Source of the DNA: Piscinibacter sp047602365
GTDB taxonomy: Bacteria > Pseudomonadota > Gammaproteobacteria > Burkholderiales > Burkholderiaceae_C
Direction of reading: 5' to 3'
Assembly (NCBI GenBank): GCA_047602365.1
Contig: JASGHM010000001.1
Location: 310,001 to 374,000 of the forward strand
Length of the DNA stretch: 64,000 nucleotides
Every line of letters begins with the position of its first letter. Within the stretch, counting starts at the first letter, position 1. The notes below the pieces were generated by a model. That model ran no database searches, was not told the origin of the DNA, and saw only the letters and a list, made by a program, of their open reading frames with translations. Of the stretch, positions 1 to 9,154 are shown one piece after another. Position numbers and translations under genes: made by a program.

Positions 1-346
1 CATCTGCTCGCGCGCGGCACGCTGACACGCTTCGGCCCGCTGTTCCAGATCGAACGTGCCGGCGGGCTTGTTCGTGCTCGCCGCGATCGAGGTGCCGGAA
101 GCCGAGTTCCAGCGCATCACCGGCGTCGTCAATGCCTTCCCCGAGGTGGCGCACAACTACCGGCGCGAGCACCGGCTCAACATGTGGTTCGTGGTCGCCG
201 CCGAGACGCGCGAGGTCGCGTTCGATGCACTGGCGCGCATAGCGGCTGCCACCGGCCTCAAGGTGCATGCCTTCCCGAAGGAGCGCGAGTACTTCGTCGA
301 ACTGCGGCTGCCCGCCGCCGCGGGAGCGAACCATGGCCCTGTCTGA
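1..346 (+). CDS. nirG: Siroheme decarboxylase subunit (NirG/NirD type), 5'-partial, frame break
   Basis: This is the C-terminal part of a Lrp/AsnC-fold protein of the NirDLGH siroheme decarboxylase, which converts siroheme to didecarboxysiroheme on the path to heme d1. The family signature is the run FPEVAHNYRREH followed by LNMWFV (about bases 137-190). The first 63 bases read in another frame (RFGPLFQIERAG) and rejoin at LFVLAAIEV if one G of the GGG at 64-66 is removed. The gene therefore either carries a +1 frameshift or a sequencing error. It starts before the window. Its stop overlaps the nirH start by 14 bases, as in nir operons. I call it nirG from its place directly before nirH; NirD or a DL fusion cannot be excluded. 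Confidence 0.8.
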
Positions 347-822
347 CTTCGACCGCGAGCTGATCGCCGCGACGCAGAGCGGCCTGCCGCTGGTCGCGCG
401 GCCCTACGAGGCCGTCGGCGCGATGCTCGGCGTCAGCGGCGAGCAGGTGCGCGAACGGCTCGCCCAGATGCTGGCCGACGGCCTGATCCGCCGCATCGGC
501 GCGGTGCCCAACCATTACCGCCTCGGCTACACCGCCAACGGCATGACGGTGTGGGACGTGGCCGACGATCGTGTCGACGAACTCGGCCTCCAGGTCGGCG
601 CGCTGCCCGGCGTCAGCCATTGCTACCGCCGCCCGCGCGAGCTGCCGGTGTGGCCCTACAACCTGTTCGCGATGGTGCACGGCCGTTCGCGCGACGAGGT
701 CGAGCGCCAGGCGGCGCAGATCCGCGCGCTGCTCGGCGAGCGCCTGCCGCGGCAGCGACATCCTCTACAGCAGCGCGATCCTGAAGAAGACCGGGCTGCG
801 GCTTCACTCCTCGGAGAACTGA
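333..822 (+). CDS. nirH: Siroheme decarboxylase subunit NirH, frame break near base 741
   Basis: Second AsnC-like siroheme decarboxylase subunit (about 162 aa if repaired). The start at 333 gives MALSDFDRELI, then a winged-helix region with LIRRIGAVPNHYRLGY and a ligand domain with GVSHCYRRPRELPVWPYNLF. The C-terminal hallmark DILYSSAILKKTGLRL lies in the next frame and is reached if one base near 741 is removed (giving LLGE-ACRGSDILYSS). As written, the frame instead runs on through the nirJ start and would give an artificial NirH-NirJ fusion. It works with NirG/D/L on siroheme in the cytoplasm. It overlaps nirG and ends 2 bases before nirJ, so translation is probably coupled. Confidence 0.85.
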
Positions 823-824
823 TC

Positions 825-2018
825 ATGTTCCGCGTCTCGCAGTACATGCGCGAACTCGCCCAGGCCGAGGCCACGGGCTGCTATCCGGCACCCGTGGTGC
901 GCGGCAGCGGCCCGACGAACGGCCCCATCGGGCCGGTGGTGATCTGGAACCTGATCCGCCGTTGCAACCTGACCTGCAAGCACTGCTACTCGATCTCGGC
1001 CGACCACGAGTACGCCGGCGAACTGAGCACGGCCGAAGTGTTCACGGTGATGGACGACCTCAAGGCCTTCCGTGTGCCGGTGTTGATCCTCTCCGGCGGC
1101 GAGCCGCTGATGCGCCCCGACATCTTCGACATCGCGGCGCGCGCCAAGGCGATGAAGTTCTACGTCGGCCTGTCGACCAACGGCACGCTGATCGACGAGC
1201 CGATGGCCGACCGCATCGCCGCGATGGGCTTCGACTACGTGGGCATCAGCCTGGACGGCATCGGCGCCACGCACGACAAGTTCCGCCGCCTCGAAGGCGC
1301 CTTCGACCGCAGCCTGGCGGCGATGCGCATGCTGCGCGACCGCGGCGTCAAGGTCGGCATGCGCTACACGATGACGGCGATGAACGCGCACGACCTGCAG
1401 CCGCTGCTGCGCCTGATGCACGACGAGCAGATCCACAAGTTCTACTTCTCGCACCTGAACTACGCCGGCCGCGGCAACATCCACCGCGCGCGCGACGCGC
1501 AGTTCGAGACCACCCGCAATGCGCTCGACGTGCTCTACGAGGCAGCTTGGAAGGCCGCGCAGGCCGGCAGCGAGCAGGACTTCGTCACCGGCAACAACGA
1601 TGCCGACGGCGCGTGGCTGTTGCAGTGGGTGCGCGAACGTTTCCCGCGCTGGGAAGTGCCGCTGCGCGAACGCCTGGTGGCCTGGGGCGGCAACGCCTCG
1701 GGCGTCAACGTCGCCAACATCGACAACCTCGGCGTCGTGCACCCCGACACGATGTGGTGGCACCACAGCCTGGGCAGCGTGCGCGAGCGGCCGTTCTCCG
1801 AGATCTGGATGGACACCTCCGACCCGCTGATGCGTGGCCTGAAGATGAAGCCGCGCCCGGTGGGCGGGCGCTGCGCGCAGTGCAGGCATTTCGACCTCTG
1901 CGGCGGCAACACGCGCACGCGCGCCCAGCAGGTGACCGGCGACGCCTGGGCGGCCGACCCGGGCTGCTACCTCGACGACGAAGAGATCGGCGTCACGACG
2001 ACGGAGGTCGTCGCATGA
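825..2018 (+). CDS. nirJ: Heme d1 biosynthesis radical SAM protein NirJ
   Basis: Radical SAM enzyme of heme d1 synthesis, 397 aa, close to the usual 380-400. It acts on didecarboxysiroheme to remove the propionate side chains and install the keto groups. The N-terminal [4Fe-4S] motif CNLTCKHC (Cys47, 51, 54) is followed by SGGEPL, the SAM-binding GGEP-type loop. The C-terminal SPASM-like cysteines are CAQCRHFDLC plus a later CYL. The ATG at 825 sits 2 bases after the nirH stop and gives the typical MFRVSQYM start. It is intact, unlike its neighbours nirG, nirH and nirN. Its stop overlaps the nirN start (ATGA, 2015-2018). Confidence 0.95.
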   Translation: MFRVSQYMRELAQAEATGCYPAPVVRGSGPTNGPIGPVVIWNLIRRCNLTCKHCYSISADHEYAGELSTAEVFTVMDDLKAFRVPVLILSGGEPLMRPDIFDIAARAKAMKFYVGLSTNGTLIDEPMADRIAAMGFDYVGISLDGIGATHDKFRRLEGAFDRSLAAMRMLRDRGVKVGMRYTMTAMNAHDLQPLLRLMHDEQIHKFYFSHLNYAGRGNIHRARDAQFETTRNALDVLYEAAWKAAQAGSEQDFVTGNNDADGAWLLQWVRERFPRWEVPLRERLVAWGGNASGVNVANIDNLGVVHPDTMWWHHSLGSVRERPFSEIWMDTSDPLMRGLKMKPRPVGGRCAQCRHFDLCGGNTRTRAQQVTGDAWAADPGCYLDDEEIGVTTTEVVA

Positions 2019-3594
2019 GCCGCATGGCCACCGTGCTGAAGCTGGCGCTGGCCGCGTCCTTCTTCGCCATCGCCGCCGACATGGCACGTGCGCAGGTCGA
2101 TGCGCCGGCGCTCTACCGCGAGCATTGCGTGGCCTGCCACGGCGAGCAGCGCCTCGGCGGCATGGGCCCGGCGCTGCTGCCCGAGAGCCTGCAGCGTCGT
2201 GAAGCCTGCGGAGGCCGAACGCGGTGATCGCCAAGGGCCGCCAGGCCACGCAGATGCCGGGCTTCGCGGGCACGCTATCGGCCGAGCAGATCGGTGCGCT
2301 CTCGAAGTGGATCTACACGCCGGTGACGCCCGCGCCGGGCTGGAACGAGGCGCAGATCCGCGCGTCGCGCAGCGTGGTCGACGGCGCCGCGGCGCTGCCC
2401 GCGAGACCCGTCTGGAAGGCCGATCCGCTGAACCTGTTCCTGGTCGTCGAAGGCGGCGACCATCATGTCTCGGTCGTCGATGGCGACCGCTTCGAGGTGA
2501 TCCACCGCTTCGCCTCGCGCTTCGCGCTGCACGGCGGGCCGAAGTTCTCGCCCGACGGCCGCTTCGTCTACTTCGGCTCGCGCGACGGCTGGATCACCAA
2601 GTACGACCTGTGGAACCTGACGGTGGTGGCCGAGGTGCGCGCCGGGCTGAACATGCGCAACGTCGCGGTGTCGGGCGACGGCCGCTGGGTGATGGCGGCC
2701 AACTACCTGCCGCACACGCTGGCGCTGTTCGACGCCGACCTGAAGCTGCAGCGCATCTACGACGCCGCCACGCTGGACGGCAAGACCACGTCTCGTGTCT
2801 CCGCGGTGTACGACGCACAGCCGCGCAACAGCTTCGTCGTCGCGCTGAAGGACATCGCGGAGCTGTGGGAGATCTCCTACGACACCAAGGCCGCGCCCAT
2901 CCACGACGGCCTGGTGCACGACTACAAGATGGGCGAGGCCATCGCGACCCCCGGCTACCTGGGCGTGCGGCGCACGCCGCTGGACGAGCCGCTGGACGAC
3001 TTCTTCTTCGACCAGGACTACCGCCACGTGCTCGGCGCGACGCGGCCGAAGAGCGACGGCAGCCCGAGCGCGCAGGTGGTCAATCTCGACATCCGCCGGC
3101 GCATCGCCGATCTGCCGCTGGCCGGCATGCCGCACCTGGGTTCGGGCATCACCTTCGCGTGGAACGGCACCACCGTGCTGGCCAGCCCGAACCTGAAGGA
3201 TGGCGTGGTGCAGGTGATCGACATGAAGACCTGGAAGACGGTGAAGAGCATTCCGACGCCGGGGCCGGGCTTCTTCATGCGCAGCCACGAGGACTCGCGC
3301 TATGCCTGGGTCGACTCGATGATGAGCCCGGCCGCGAAGGACACGCTGACCATCATCGACAAGCGCACGCTGGAGCCGGTGGCGCAGGTGAAGGAGCCGG
3401 GGCGCACGCTGGCGCACATCGAGTTCACGCGCGACGGCCGCTACGCGCTGGCCAGCGTGTGGGAGATGGACGGCGCGATCGTGGTCTACGACGCGGCGAC
3501 GCTGAAGGAAGTGAAGCGCCTGACCATGAGCAAGCCGGTCGGCAAGTACAACGTGTTCAACAAGATCACACGCTCGGAAGGCACCTCGCACTGA
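2015..3594 (+). CDS. nirN: NirN-like dihydro-heme d1 dehydrogenase (c-type cytochrome), frame breaks near 2198 and 2220
   Basis: Periplasmic cytochrome of the NirN type, which oxidises dihydro-heme d1 to heme d1, the last step of the pathway. A Sec signal (MSRMATVLKLALAASFF...AQ) precedes a heme c site CVACH in YREHCVACHGE and a d1-binding eight-bladed propeller (VVEGGDHHVSVVDGDRF, FSPDGRFVYFGSRDGW, HIEFTRDGRYALASVWE). The cytochrome half and the propeller half are in different frames. Removing one base near 2198 and one near 2220 restores ESLQR-VKPAEAE-AVIAKGRQ and a 525-aa protein, the normal NirN length. NirF lacks the cytochrome c domain, so NirN fits better. If the breaks are real, the product is dead. 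Confidence 0.85.
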
Positions 3595-3618
3595 GGCACG
3601 GCCTCCCGGCGCGGCGCC

Positions 3619-3819
3619 TCACGCGAAGGTGTTGACCTGCGTGCCCAGGCTGCCCGAGGTGGCCAGCGCCGGCTGCGGCAGCGAGGCGATCAGTTGCGCG
3701 GCCGAGGCGGCCTGCGCATCCATGGCCTTCTTCAGCACCAGCGTCGAGGCGGCGGACTGCACCGTGCCGGCCTGCGCGGACGAGGTGCTGGAGGCGGCGG
3801 CGGAAACGACTGCGTTCAT
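3619..3819 (-). CDS. YjfB-like putative motility protein, 66 aa
   Basis: Small protein beginning MNAVVSAAASSTSSAQAG. It matches the pattern of the YjfB-like 'putative motility protein' family: a Ser/Ala/Gln-rich start, a conserved VLKKAMDAQAA segment (residues about 29-39), a hydrophobic AQLIASLP and a short C-terminal tail with LGTQVNTFA. The family has no proven biochemical role; it is often near flagellar genes. Here it stands alone between nirN, which converges on it, and the diguanylate cyclase, which diverges from it 84 bases away. The family assignment is from memory of the motif and is fairly secure for such a short protein. Confidence 0.7.
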   Translation of the reverse strand: MNAVVSAAASSTSSAQAGTVQSAASTLVLKKAMDAQAASAAQLIASLPQPALATSGSLGTQVNTFA

Positions 3820-3903
3820 GAGGGATCCCTGATTCCGGGGTGGCGGTTCGTCGTTATCGGCCGCTGCGGGCCGGGCTGTAGGGCCGCTCGCGATAATCCG
3901 CGC

Positions 3904-5736
3904 ATGGCGAGCCCGAAGACCCCCTCCTCCGCCCCGCTGCGCCAGGCACGGCGCGCCTGGACGCTGCTGCACGTCGACTCGCCGCAGGCGCGCCGGCTGG
4001 CCGAGGCGGCCATCGCGGCGGCCCAGCGTGGCGGCGACGCGGCCGCCGAAGGCTGGGGGCGCGTCACGCTCGGTTACCACCTGCTCTACTTCGGCACCGT
4101 GGCCGAGGCGACACGCGAGCTCAAGCGCGCGCTGCGCTGCTTCGCGCAGGGCGGCGACCGCGCCGGCCACCTGCTGGCCAGCGCCGCGCTGGCCCGTGCG
4201 ATGTGGCGCGAGGGCCGTGCGCGCGAGGCGCTGGCCGCCATTCTGCCGCTGCGCGACGAAGGCGTGCGTGCGCTGCGCCACGACCAGCGCGGCGTGCTGC
4301 TCAACACCATCGCCGGCTGCTACTCGGCGCTGGGCGACTCGTCGTTGGCCTTCGCGCACATGTTCGAGGCGCTGCGCGACGCCGGCCCGAAGCGCGGCCA
4401 TGGCTTCGACACCGTGCTGCACTGCAACCTCTCGCACGAGCTGCTGCAGATCGGCGACTACGAACATGCGCTGCAGCATGTCGACCAGGGCCTCGCCGGC
4501 TGCACGCAGCTGAAGAACGCGCGGCTGCTGGGCATCCTGCTGATCAACCGCGTGCTCTGCCTGACCGAGCTGGGCCGCGCCGGCGAGGCCATGCCCGACG
4601 TCGCCGCGGTGCTGGCCATGCCCACCGATGCGAGCGGGCGCGGCAGCATCGAGCCGGCTTTCGAGACCCTGGCCATCGCCGCGCTGCGTGCCGGCCATGC
4701 GGTGCTGGGCGCCGAGCTGGTCGCACGCGCGCAGGCGCTGGGCCCGTCGCCGCTGGCCGACGAGCGTGTCGAGCGCATCACCGCCGCCGGCCTGCTGGCG
4801 CTGGTGCAGGGCGATGCCGCGGCTGCGGTGCGCCTGCTGTGCGAAGGCGAGGCCGAGGCGGCGCGCGACGACGTCGACGGACTGTCGGTGCGCATCCGCG
4901 CGCAGTTCTTCGGTGTGCTCAGCGAGGCCCACGAGGCCTGCGGCCGCAGTGCGCCGGCGCTGGCCGCACTGCGCCGCTGGCAGCAGCTGCACCGTGCGCA
5001 GTCGCAGCTGGCCTCGCGCGCACGCTACCAGGCGGCGACGCTGCAGACCGAGCTGCTGCGGCTGCAGCACCGCCTCGACGAGAACGACGCCCGCGCGCGC
5101 CACACCGAGCGGGCACGCGCCGAGCTGGCGGCGATCAATGCGCAGCTGTCGCGCAAGGTCGACGAGGTGCAGGCGCTGCAGGCGGCGCTGCGCGAGCAGG
5201 CCGTGCACGACCCGCTGACCGGGCTGTTCAACCGCCGCCACCTCAACGACACGCTGCCGACGCTGTTCGCGCTCGGCCAGCGCGAGGACCAGCCGCTGGC
5301 ACTGGTGATCATCGACCTCGACCACTTCAAGCGCATCAACGACCAGCATGGCCACGCCGCCGGCGACCGCCTGCTCGCCGCCTTCGGCGCGCTGCTGGTC
5401 GACCACGGCCGGCGCAGCGACGTGGCCTGCCGCTACGGGGGCGAGGAGTTCTGCCTGCTGATGCCGCGCACCACCGCCGACGGCGCGCGCCGCAAGGTGC
5501 AGGCACTGTTGCGCCGCTGGCGCGCGATGCGCTTCGAGTTCGACGACGAAACGCTCGAGGGGCTGAGCTTCTCGGCCGGCGTGGCCGACACGCGGCTCGC
5601 GCCCGCTTCGCCCGACGCGCTGCTCAAGGCCGCCGACGACGAGCTGCTCGCCGCCAAGCGTGATGGGCGCAATCGGGTCGGCGTGGCTGCGGCGCTGGGC
5701 CGCCACGCCGCGTTGCGCGAAGGGACCTTGCAATGA
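3904..5736 (+). CDS. Diguanylate cyclase with TPR-like sensor region (GGEEF)
   Basis: Cytoplasmic c-di-GMP synthase of 610 aa. Residues about 1-390 are helical TPR-like repeats (for example GYHLLYFGTVAEATRELKRA and LLNTIAGCYSALGDSSLAFA). A coiled coil (about 385-430) links them to a C-terminal GGDEF domain with DPLTGLFNRRHL, IDLDHFKRIND and the catalytic RYGGEEF. A RxxD inhibitory site (RRSD) sits five residues before GGEEF, so product inhibition is likely. No transmembrane segment is seen. The start at 3904 (MASPKTPSS) is the first good ATG. The stop overlaps the next start (ATGA), so the small secreted protein that follows is co-translated. Confidence 0.92.
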   Translation: MASPKTPSSAPLRQARRAWTLLHVDSPQARRLAEAAIAAAQRGGDAAAEGWGRVTLGYHLLYFGTVAEATRELKRALRCFAQGGDRAGHLLASAALARAMWREGRAREALAAILPLRDEGVRALRHDQRGVLLNTIAGCYSALGDSSLAFAHMFEALRDAGPKRGHGFDTVLHCNLSHELLQIGDYEHALQHVDQGLAGCTQLKNARLLGILLINRVLCLTELGRAGEAMPDVAAVLAMPTDASGRGSIEPAFETLAIAALRAGHAVLGAELVARAQALGPSPLADERVERITAAGLLALVQGDAAAAVRLLCEGEAEAARDDVDGLSVRIRAQFFGVLSEAHEACGRSAPALAALRRWQQLHRAQSQLASRARYQAATLQTELLRLQHRLDENDARARHTERARAELAAINAQLSRKVDEVQALQAALREQAVHDPLTGLFNRRHLNDTLPTLFALGQREDQPLALVIIDLDHFKRINDQHGHAAGDRLLAAFGALLVDHGRRSDVACRYGGEEFCLLMPRTTADGARRKVQALLRRWRAMRFEFDDETLEGLSFSAGVADTRLAPASPDALLKAADDELLAAKRDGRNRVGVAAALGRHAALREGTLQ

Positions 5737-6113
5737 AACGATGGCTGGCGGCACTGGCCGCCGTGGGCAGCATCGGCTGCATGCCGCTCAACGACGGTCA
5801 TGCGCAGGCGCCCGATGGCAGTCGGCCGCCGGAAGCCACACTGGCCGCGCTGCGTGCCGACGCGGCGGTGCGCGCCGGCGTGCCGGCAGATCAGGTGAAG
5901 CTCGAATCGTCGCAGGCGGTCACCTGGCGCGATTCGTCGCTCGGCTGCCCGCAGCCGGGGATGAGCTATGCGCAGGTGCTGGTCCCGGGCTGGCAGGTGC
6001 GCCTGCGCGCCGGCGACAAGCTGATCGACTACCACCTCGGCCGGCGCGGCAACTGGCAACGCTGCCCGGCGGACCGGGCACAGGAGCCGCTGCCAGCCAA
6101 CCCGGCCGTCTGA
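5733..6113 (+). CDS. Predicted secreted protein of unknown function, 126 aa
   Basis: A Sec-type signal (MKRWLAALAAVGSIGCM) is followed by a small domain whose conserved core is TWRDSSLGCPQPGMSYAQVL and VPGWQVRLRAGDKLIDYH. I recognise the pattern 'LGCPQPGM-Y-Q---PG' from uncharacterised periplasmic or lipoprotein-like families but cannot assign a function. Cys16 could be a lipidated Cys, although the residues before it (SIG) are a weak lipobox. Two other Cys (in LGCP and QRCP) could form a disulfide. It starts inside the stop of the GGDEF gene (ATGA), so the two are probably made together. The role is unknown. Confidence 0.75.
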   Translation: MKRWLAALAAVGSIGCMPLNDGHAQAPDGSRPPEATLAALRADAAVRAGVPADQVKLESSQAVTWRDSSLGCPQPGMSYAQVLVPGWQVRLRAGDKLIDYHLGRRGNWQRCPADRAQEPLPANPAV

Positions 6114-6124
6114 GAACGGCCGGG
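6101..6124. terminator. Hairpin between two convergent genes, possible two-way terminator
   Basis: Perfect 9-base stem (CCCGGCCGT / ACGGCCGGG) with a 6-base loop. It overlaps the stop of the 126-aa gene and lies just before the end of the porin gene on the other strand. There is no clear T-run on either side, so rho-independent function is only inferred from its place. Confidence 0.35.
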
Positions 6125-6139
6125 CCGGCGCTCGGACGC

Positions 6140-7186
6140 TCAGAAGCTGTGGCGGATGCCCAGCTCGAAGCCGGTCGAGTCCTTGCCGGCCGGCAGTGCC
6201 GGCGACGAGGCCACGGCGAACTTCGCGGCGCCCTTGTTGTTCACGCGGGCCACGGTGGTGTACACCGCGGTGCGCTTGGACAGGTTGTGCACGTAGCCCA
6301 GCGCCAGCTGGGTGGCGTCGTCTGCCTCGATGGTGCCGCCCTTGGCGTCGGCACGCACGTAGGACGCGCGGATCGTGCCCGCGCCCACCGGCACCAGCGC
6401 GCCGATCTCCAGCACGTTCATCTTCAGCTCGCCGTACTTGCTCTGGCCGTAGATGCCCAGCAGCTTGGCGACACCGAAGTCGTAGGCCGCGCCGAAGTCG
6501 ATCACCTGGTAGCTGTCCTCGCCCGACGCGCCCGGCGTGACGCGGGTCTGGCCGTAGGCGGCCGACACGTCCAGCGGACCCGCCGCATAACCCGCGCGGC
6601 CACCGAGGTAGCGCTTGCCCGAGGTGCCTTCGCCGGCGGCCGCCGACAGCTGGCCGTAGAAGCCGCCCAGGCCGGCCGGCGTGAAGTAGCTGACCAGGTT
6701 GTCGGCACGCGTGCCGGTGTCGATCGACGGATTGCCCGTGCCCAGCGTCGAGACGAAGAACTTGTCGACCGCGCCGACGCCGTTGCTGCCGAAGGCATCG
6801 TAGGCGGTGTAGCCGTTGTAGGTCGGCGTGAAGTCGCGGCCGAGGCGGATCTCGCCCAGCGAGGCGCTGGACAGGCTCACCGTGCTGCGGCGGTTCCAGA
6901 AGCGCGAGCCCGGCTTGCTGAGGTCTTCGGAGGTCGAGCCGGTGTCGGGGTTGATGCCGCTCTCGAGCCAGAAGCCGGCCTTCAGGCCGCCGCCGAGGTC
7001 CTCGGTGCCGCGCACGCCGAAGCGGCTGGTGTTGATGCCGCCGGCGCTGATCGTCTTCAGGCTGGTCTCGTCGTTCTTGACGTAGCGGGCATTGACGTCG
7101 AGCACGCCGAACAGCGTGACGCTGGACTGCGCGTGCGCGAATGCGCCGACGCCGAGCAGGAGAGTGAAGGAGGCGAGTTTCTTCAT
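6140..7186 (-). CDS. Gram-negative general porin (trimeric OmpC/Omp32 type)
   Basis: Outer-membrane diffusion channel of 348 aa. It has a clear signal peptide (MKKLASFTLLLGVGAFAHAQ), then SSVTLFGVLDVNARYVKND, the standard first beta strand of Burkholderiales porins. Next come ISAGGINTSRFGVRGTEDLG, the LGRDFTPTYNGYTAYD stretch before loop 3, and a terminal FELGIRHSF with the C-terminal Phe needed for outer-membrane assembly. The start is preceded by GAGGACACC. It is monocistronic, with nearly 400 bases of free DNA upstream. Substrate specificity cannot be read from sequence. Confidence 0.93.
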   Translation of the reverse strand: MKKLASFTLLLGVGAFAHAQSSVTLFGVLDVNARYVKNDETSLKTISAGGINTSRFGVRGTEDLGGGLKAGFWLESGINPDTGSTSEDLSKPGSRFWNRRSTVSLSSASLGEIRLGRDFTPTYNGYTAYDAFGSNGVGAVDKFFVSTLGTGNPSIDTGTRADNLVSYFTPAGLGGFYGQLSAAAGEGTSGKRYLGGRAGYAAGPLDVSAAYGQTRVTPGASGEDSYQVIDFGAAYDFGVAKLLGIYGQSKYGELKMNVLEIGALVPVGAGTIRASYVRADAKGGTIEADDATQLALGYVHNLSKRTAVYTTVARVNNKGAAKFAVASSPALPAGKDSTGFELGIRHSF

Positions 7187-7581
7187 GGTGTCCTCAGAAG
7201 GAGAAGTGGGTTCGTATCCGCATCCGCGGGGATGCCAGGACCTGCGTCAGCGTAGGCATCAGCGAAGACGAAACCCACCGTCCTGCCGAATCCGGGGGAG
7301 GCGTGCCCATATGCCTCCCCCCGTGTTCGTGAAGCGGCGTTCCGCGCAAGCGACAGTTCGCGGCCATGCCCTTGGCGACGCCAGGGTCGCTGCGCGCGTG
7401 CATGCGCGGCGAGGTCGGCTGTCATGTGACAGCAGCGTGTCGGTGCGGCCGGAGATTGTTCGTGGATCCGCAATGCTGCGTTGCAGCAGGCACGGTCGCT
7501 TCACGCGCCGTCCGCGTCTACGCTGCAGGCCTTCTGCATTCACGTTTGCCGCGCCATCGACGACGATGACACGGGTAGTTC
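7187..7581. other. 395-base gene-free region upstream of the porin
   Basis: Divergent spacer between the porin (-) and the Sel1-repeat gene (+). It holds one strong inverted repeat (7294-7321, listed separately). No frame inside it looks coding. The porin promoter must lie here, but I cannot place -35/-10 boxes with confidence. Confidence 0.6.
7294..7321. repeat. 9-bp inverted repeat in the porin upstream region
   Basis: Arms GGGGGAGGC (7294-7302) and GCCTCCCCC (7313-7321) are a perfect pair around the 10-base loop GTGCCCATAT. No T-run follows on either strand, so it is more likely a regulator site or RNA structure in the porin leader than a terminator. Function not known. Confidence 0.5.
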
Positions 7582-9135
7582 ATGCGCCGACAAGACATCC
7601 AGCTCGTGGCCCTGGCGCGCCAGGGCGATCGCCAGGCCCGCCTCGAACTCGGGCGCCGCTACCTGCTCGGCAGCGACGGTTTCGCCCGCCACGTCGAGAT
7701 GGGCATCGAATACCTGCAGCACGACAGTGTGAGAGGCAGCGAGGCCGCGGTGGCCATCGTCGGCGAGAGCCTGCCGTTGCAGGACATCTTGCGCCACGGG
7801 CAGCTCGACGCGCTCGACGCGGCTGCGCGCGCCGGCCTGCCGGCGGCGCGCATCAAGCGTGCCGCATGGTGGCTGGTGGCCGAAGATCGTCCCGCGCAGG
7901 CCCTGCAGGCGCTGCGCGAAGCGGCGCTGCAAGGCCATGCGCTCGCGCGTGCCGCCGTGCAGGCCGCGACCGCGCAGGCGTCGCCGGCACAGCAGTGCAT
8001 CGCCGCCTTGCGAGCGCTGTCGGGTCCGGCATGGCTCGACGCCGCCGACGTGACCGAGTGGGCCGCGCGGCAGGCGCTCGACGCGGGCCTGCCCGAGCGC
8101 GCGGCGCGCGCGCTGCGCCAGGCCGACGCCTTGCACGGCGACGGCGTGGAGACACTGCACGACCTGGTGGTGCAGTTGCTGTCGCATGCCGCCAGCTCGG
8201 GTGCCGAGATCGCGGCGCTGTCGGTGGAGCTTGCCGAACGTGCGCTCGAGTCGCGCGTGCGCGGCGGCGACGTCGAGGCGGGCCATCTGCTCGGCCTGGC
8301 GCTGTGCGGCATCGATGCCGGCGCGCTGCGTGCTTCGCGCCTGACCACATCGGCCAACGTGCGCCGCGGCGCGGCGCTGCTGCTGCGTGCCGCCGACGCG
8401 GGGCGCGACGAGGCCTGGCTGCATCTGTACCGCCTGCACGCCAACCACCGTCTGTCGGTGGCCAACCCGCAGATGGCGCGCTTCTTCCTGGAGAAGTCGG
8501 CCGCGCGTGGCCATGCCGAGGCGCAGCGCCGGCTCGGTGCGCTGATGCTGCGCGCCTCGGGCAGCCTGGCCGAGACCGAACAGGCCATCGGCTGGCTGCA
8601 CCAGGCCAGCACGCGGGGCGACGCCTCCGCGGCCAGCCTGCTGGCCTCGCTGGTGCTGCCGCTGCCCGGCCGCGACGAGGACGCACGCGCCGCGGTGGAG
8701 CGTGTGCGCCGCGAAGACCCGTGGCTGGCCACGCGCATGCTGCTGGCGCGCGAGTTCGGGCTGACCAAGCTCGAGGCGCTGTGCGTCGACCCGGTCAAGG
8801 GCCTGCGGCCCTGGGGTCTGGTGGTCGGCAAGAACCCGTTCGTGTCGCAGGCCCGCCGGGCCGCACCGCGTGCGGTGCCGGCCCACCGTGTGCAGGCACT
8901 GGAGGAACTGCAGCGTGCCGCGCTGCTGTTCGCGCAGGCGCTGCGTGACGATGCGCCCGGCGAGGACCACTTCCGCCGTCGCACGATCCAGCAGCGCCGC
9001 CTGTTCGCGCGGCTCGGCATCGACGAGGCGATGTTCTTCGCGCAGGCCAGCTCGACCGAACTCGACGTGCTGCGCCAGGGCCCGAAGTGGGCGCACCGCG
9101 CGAAGGACGACCTCGAGGAGGCGCTGGCAGCCTGA
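7582..9135 (+). CDS. Sel1/TPR-like repeat protein of unknown function, 517 aa
   Basis: Cytoplasmic all-helical repeat protein. The repeats are Sel1-like: ARQGDRQARLELGRRYLLG at the start, AARGHAEAQRRLGALMLRA and ASTRGDASAASLLASLVLP near residues 310-370. They follow the A-x-G-x-x-x-A-x-x-x-L-G spacing of Sel1 units. A basic C-terminal part (about 395-517) contains GKNPFVSQARRAAPRAVPAH and LARLGIDEAMFFAQ-like helices of unknown type. There is no signal peptide. Sel1 proteins usually scaffold signalling or cell-surface assembly, but neither neighbour gives a clue. It is monocistronic. Confidence 0.8.
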   Translation: MRRQDIQLVALARQGDRQARLELGRRYLLGSDGFARHVEMGIEYLQHDSVRGSEAAVAIVGESLPLQDILRHGQLDALDAAARAGLPAARIKRAAWWLVAEDRPAQALQALREAALQGHALARAAVQAATAQASPAQQCIAALRALSGPAWLDAADVTEWAARQALDAGLPERAARALRQADALHGDGVETLHDLVVQLLSHAASSGAEIAALSVELAERALESRVRGGDVEAGHLLGLALCGIDAGALRASRLTTSANVRRGAALLLRAADAGRDEAWLHLYRLHANHRLSVANPQMARFFLEKSAARGHAEAQRRLGALMLRASGSLAETEQAIGWLHQASTRGDASAASLLASLVLPLPGRDEDARAAVERVRREDPWLATRMLLAREFGLTKLEALCVDPVKGLRPWGLVVGKNPFVSQARRAAPRAVPAHRVQALEELQRAALLFAQALRDDAPGEDHFRRRTIQQRRLFARLGIDEAMFFAQASSTELDVLRQGPKWAHRAKDDLEEALAA

Positions 9136-9154
9136 GCCGCGCAACGCAGGCGTC

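Noticed and set aside
267..2018. An apparent NirH-NirJ fusion protein
   Set aside because: The join is produced by the frame break near 741; the true NirH C-terminus and the true NirJ start are both present in the other frame and at 825.
3619..5754. A 711-codon minus-strand frame opposite the diguanylate cyclase
   Set aside because: Only its last 66 codons (the YjfB-like protein) resemble a real gene; the rest is an antisense shadow of the GGDEF gene.
7294..7321. Terminator call for the porin upstream hairpin
   Set aside because: There is no T-run and it lies upstream of both neighbouring genes, so it does not end either transcript.
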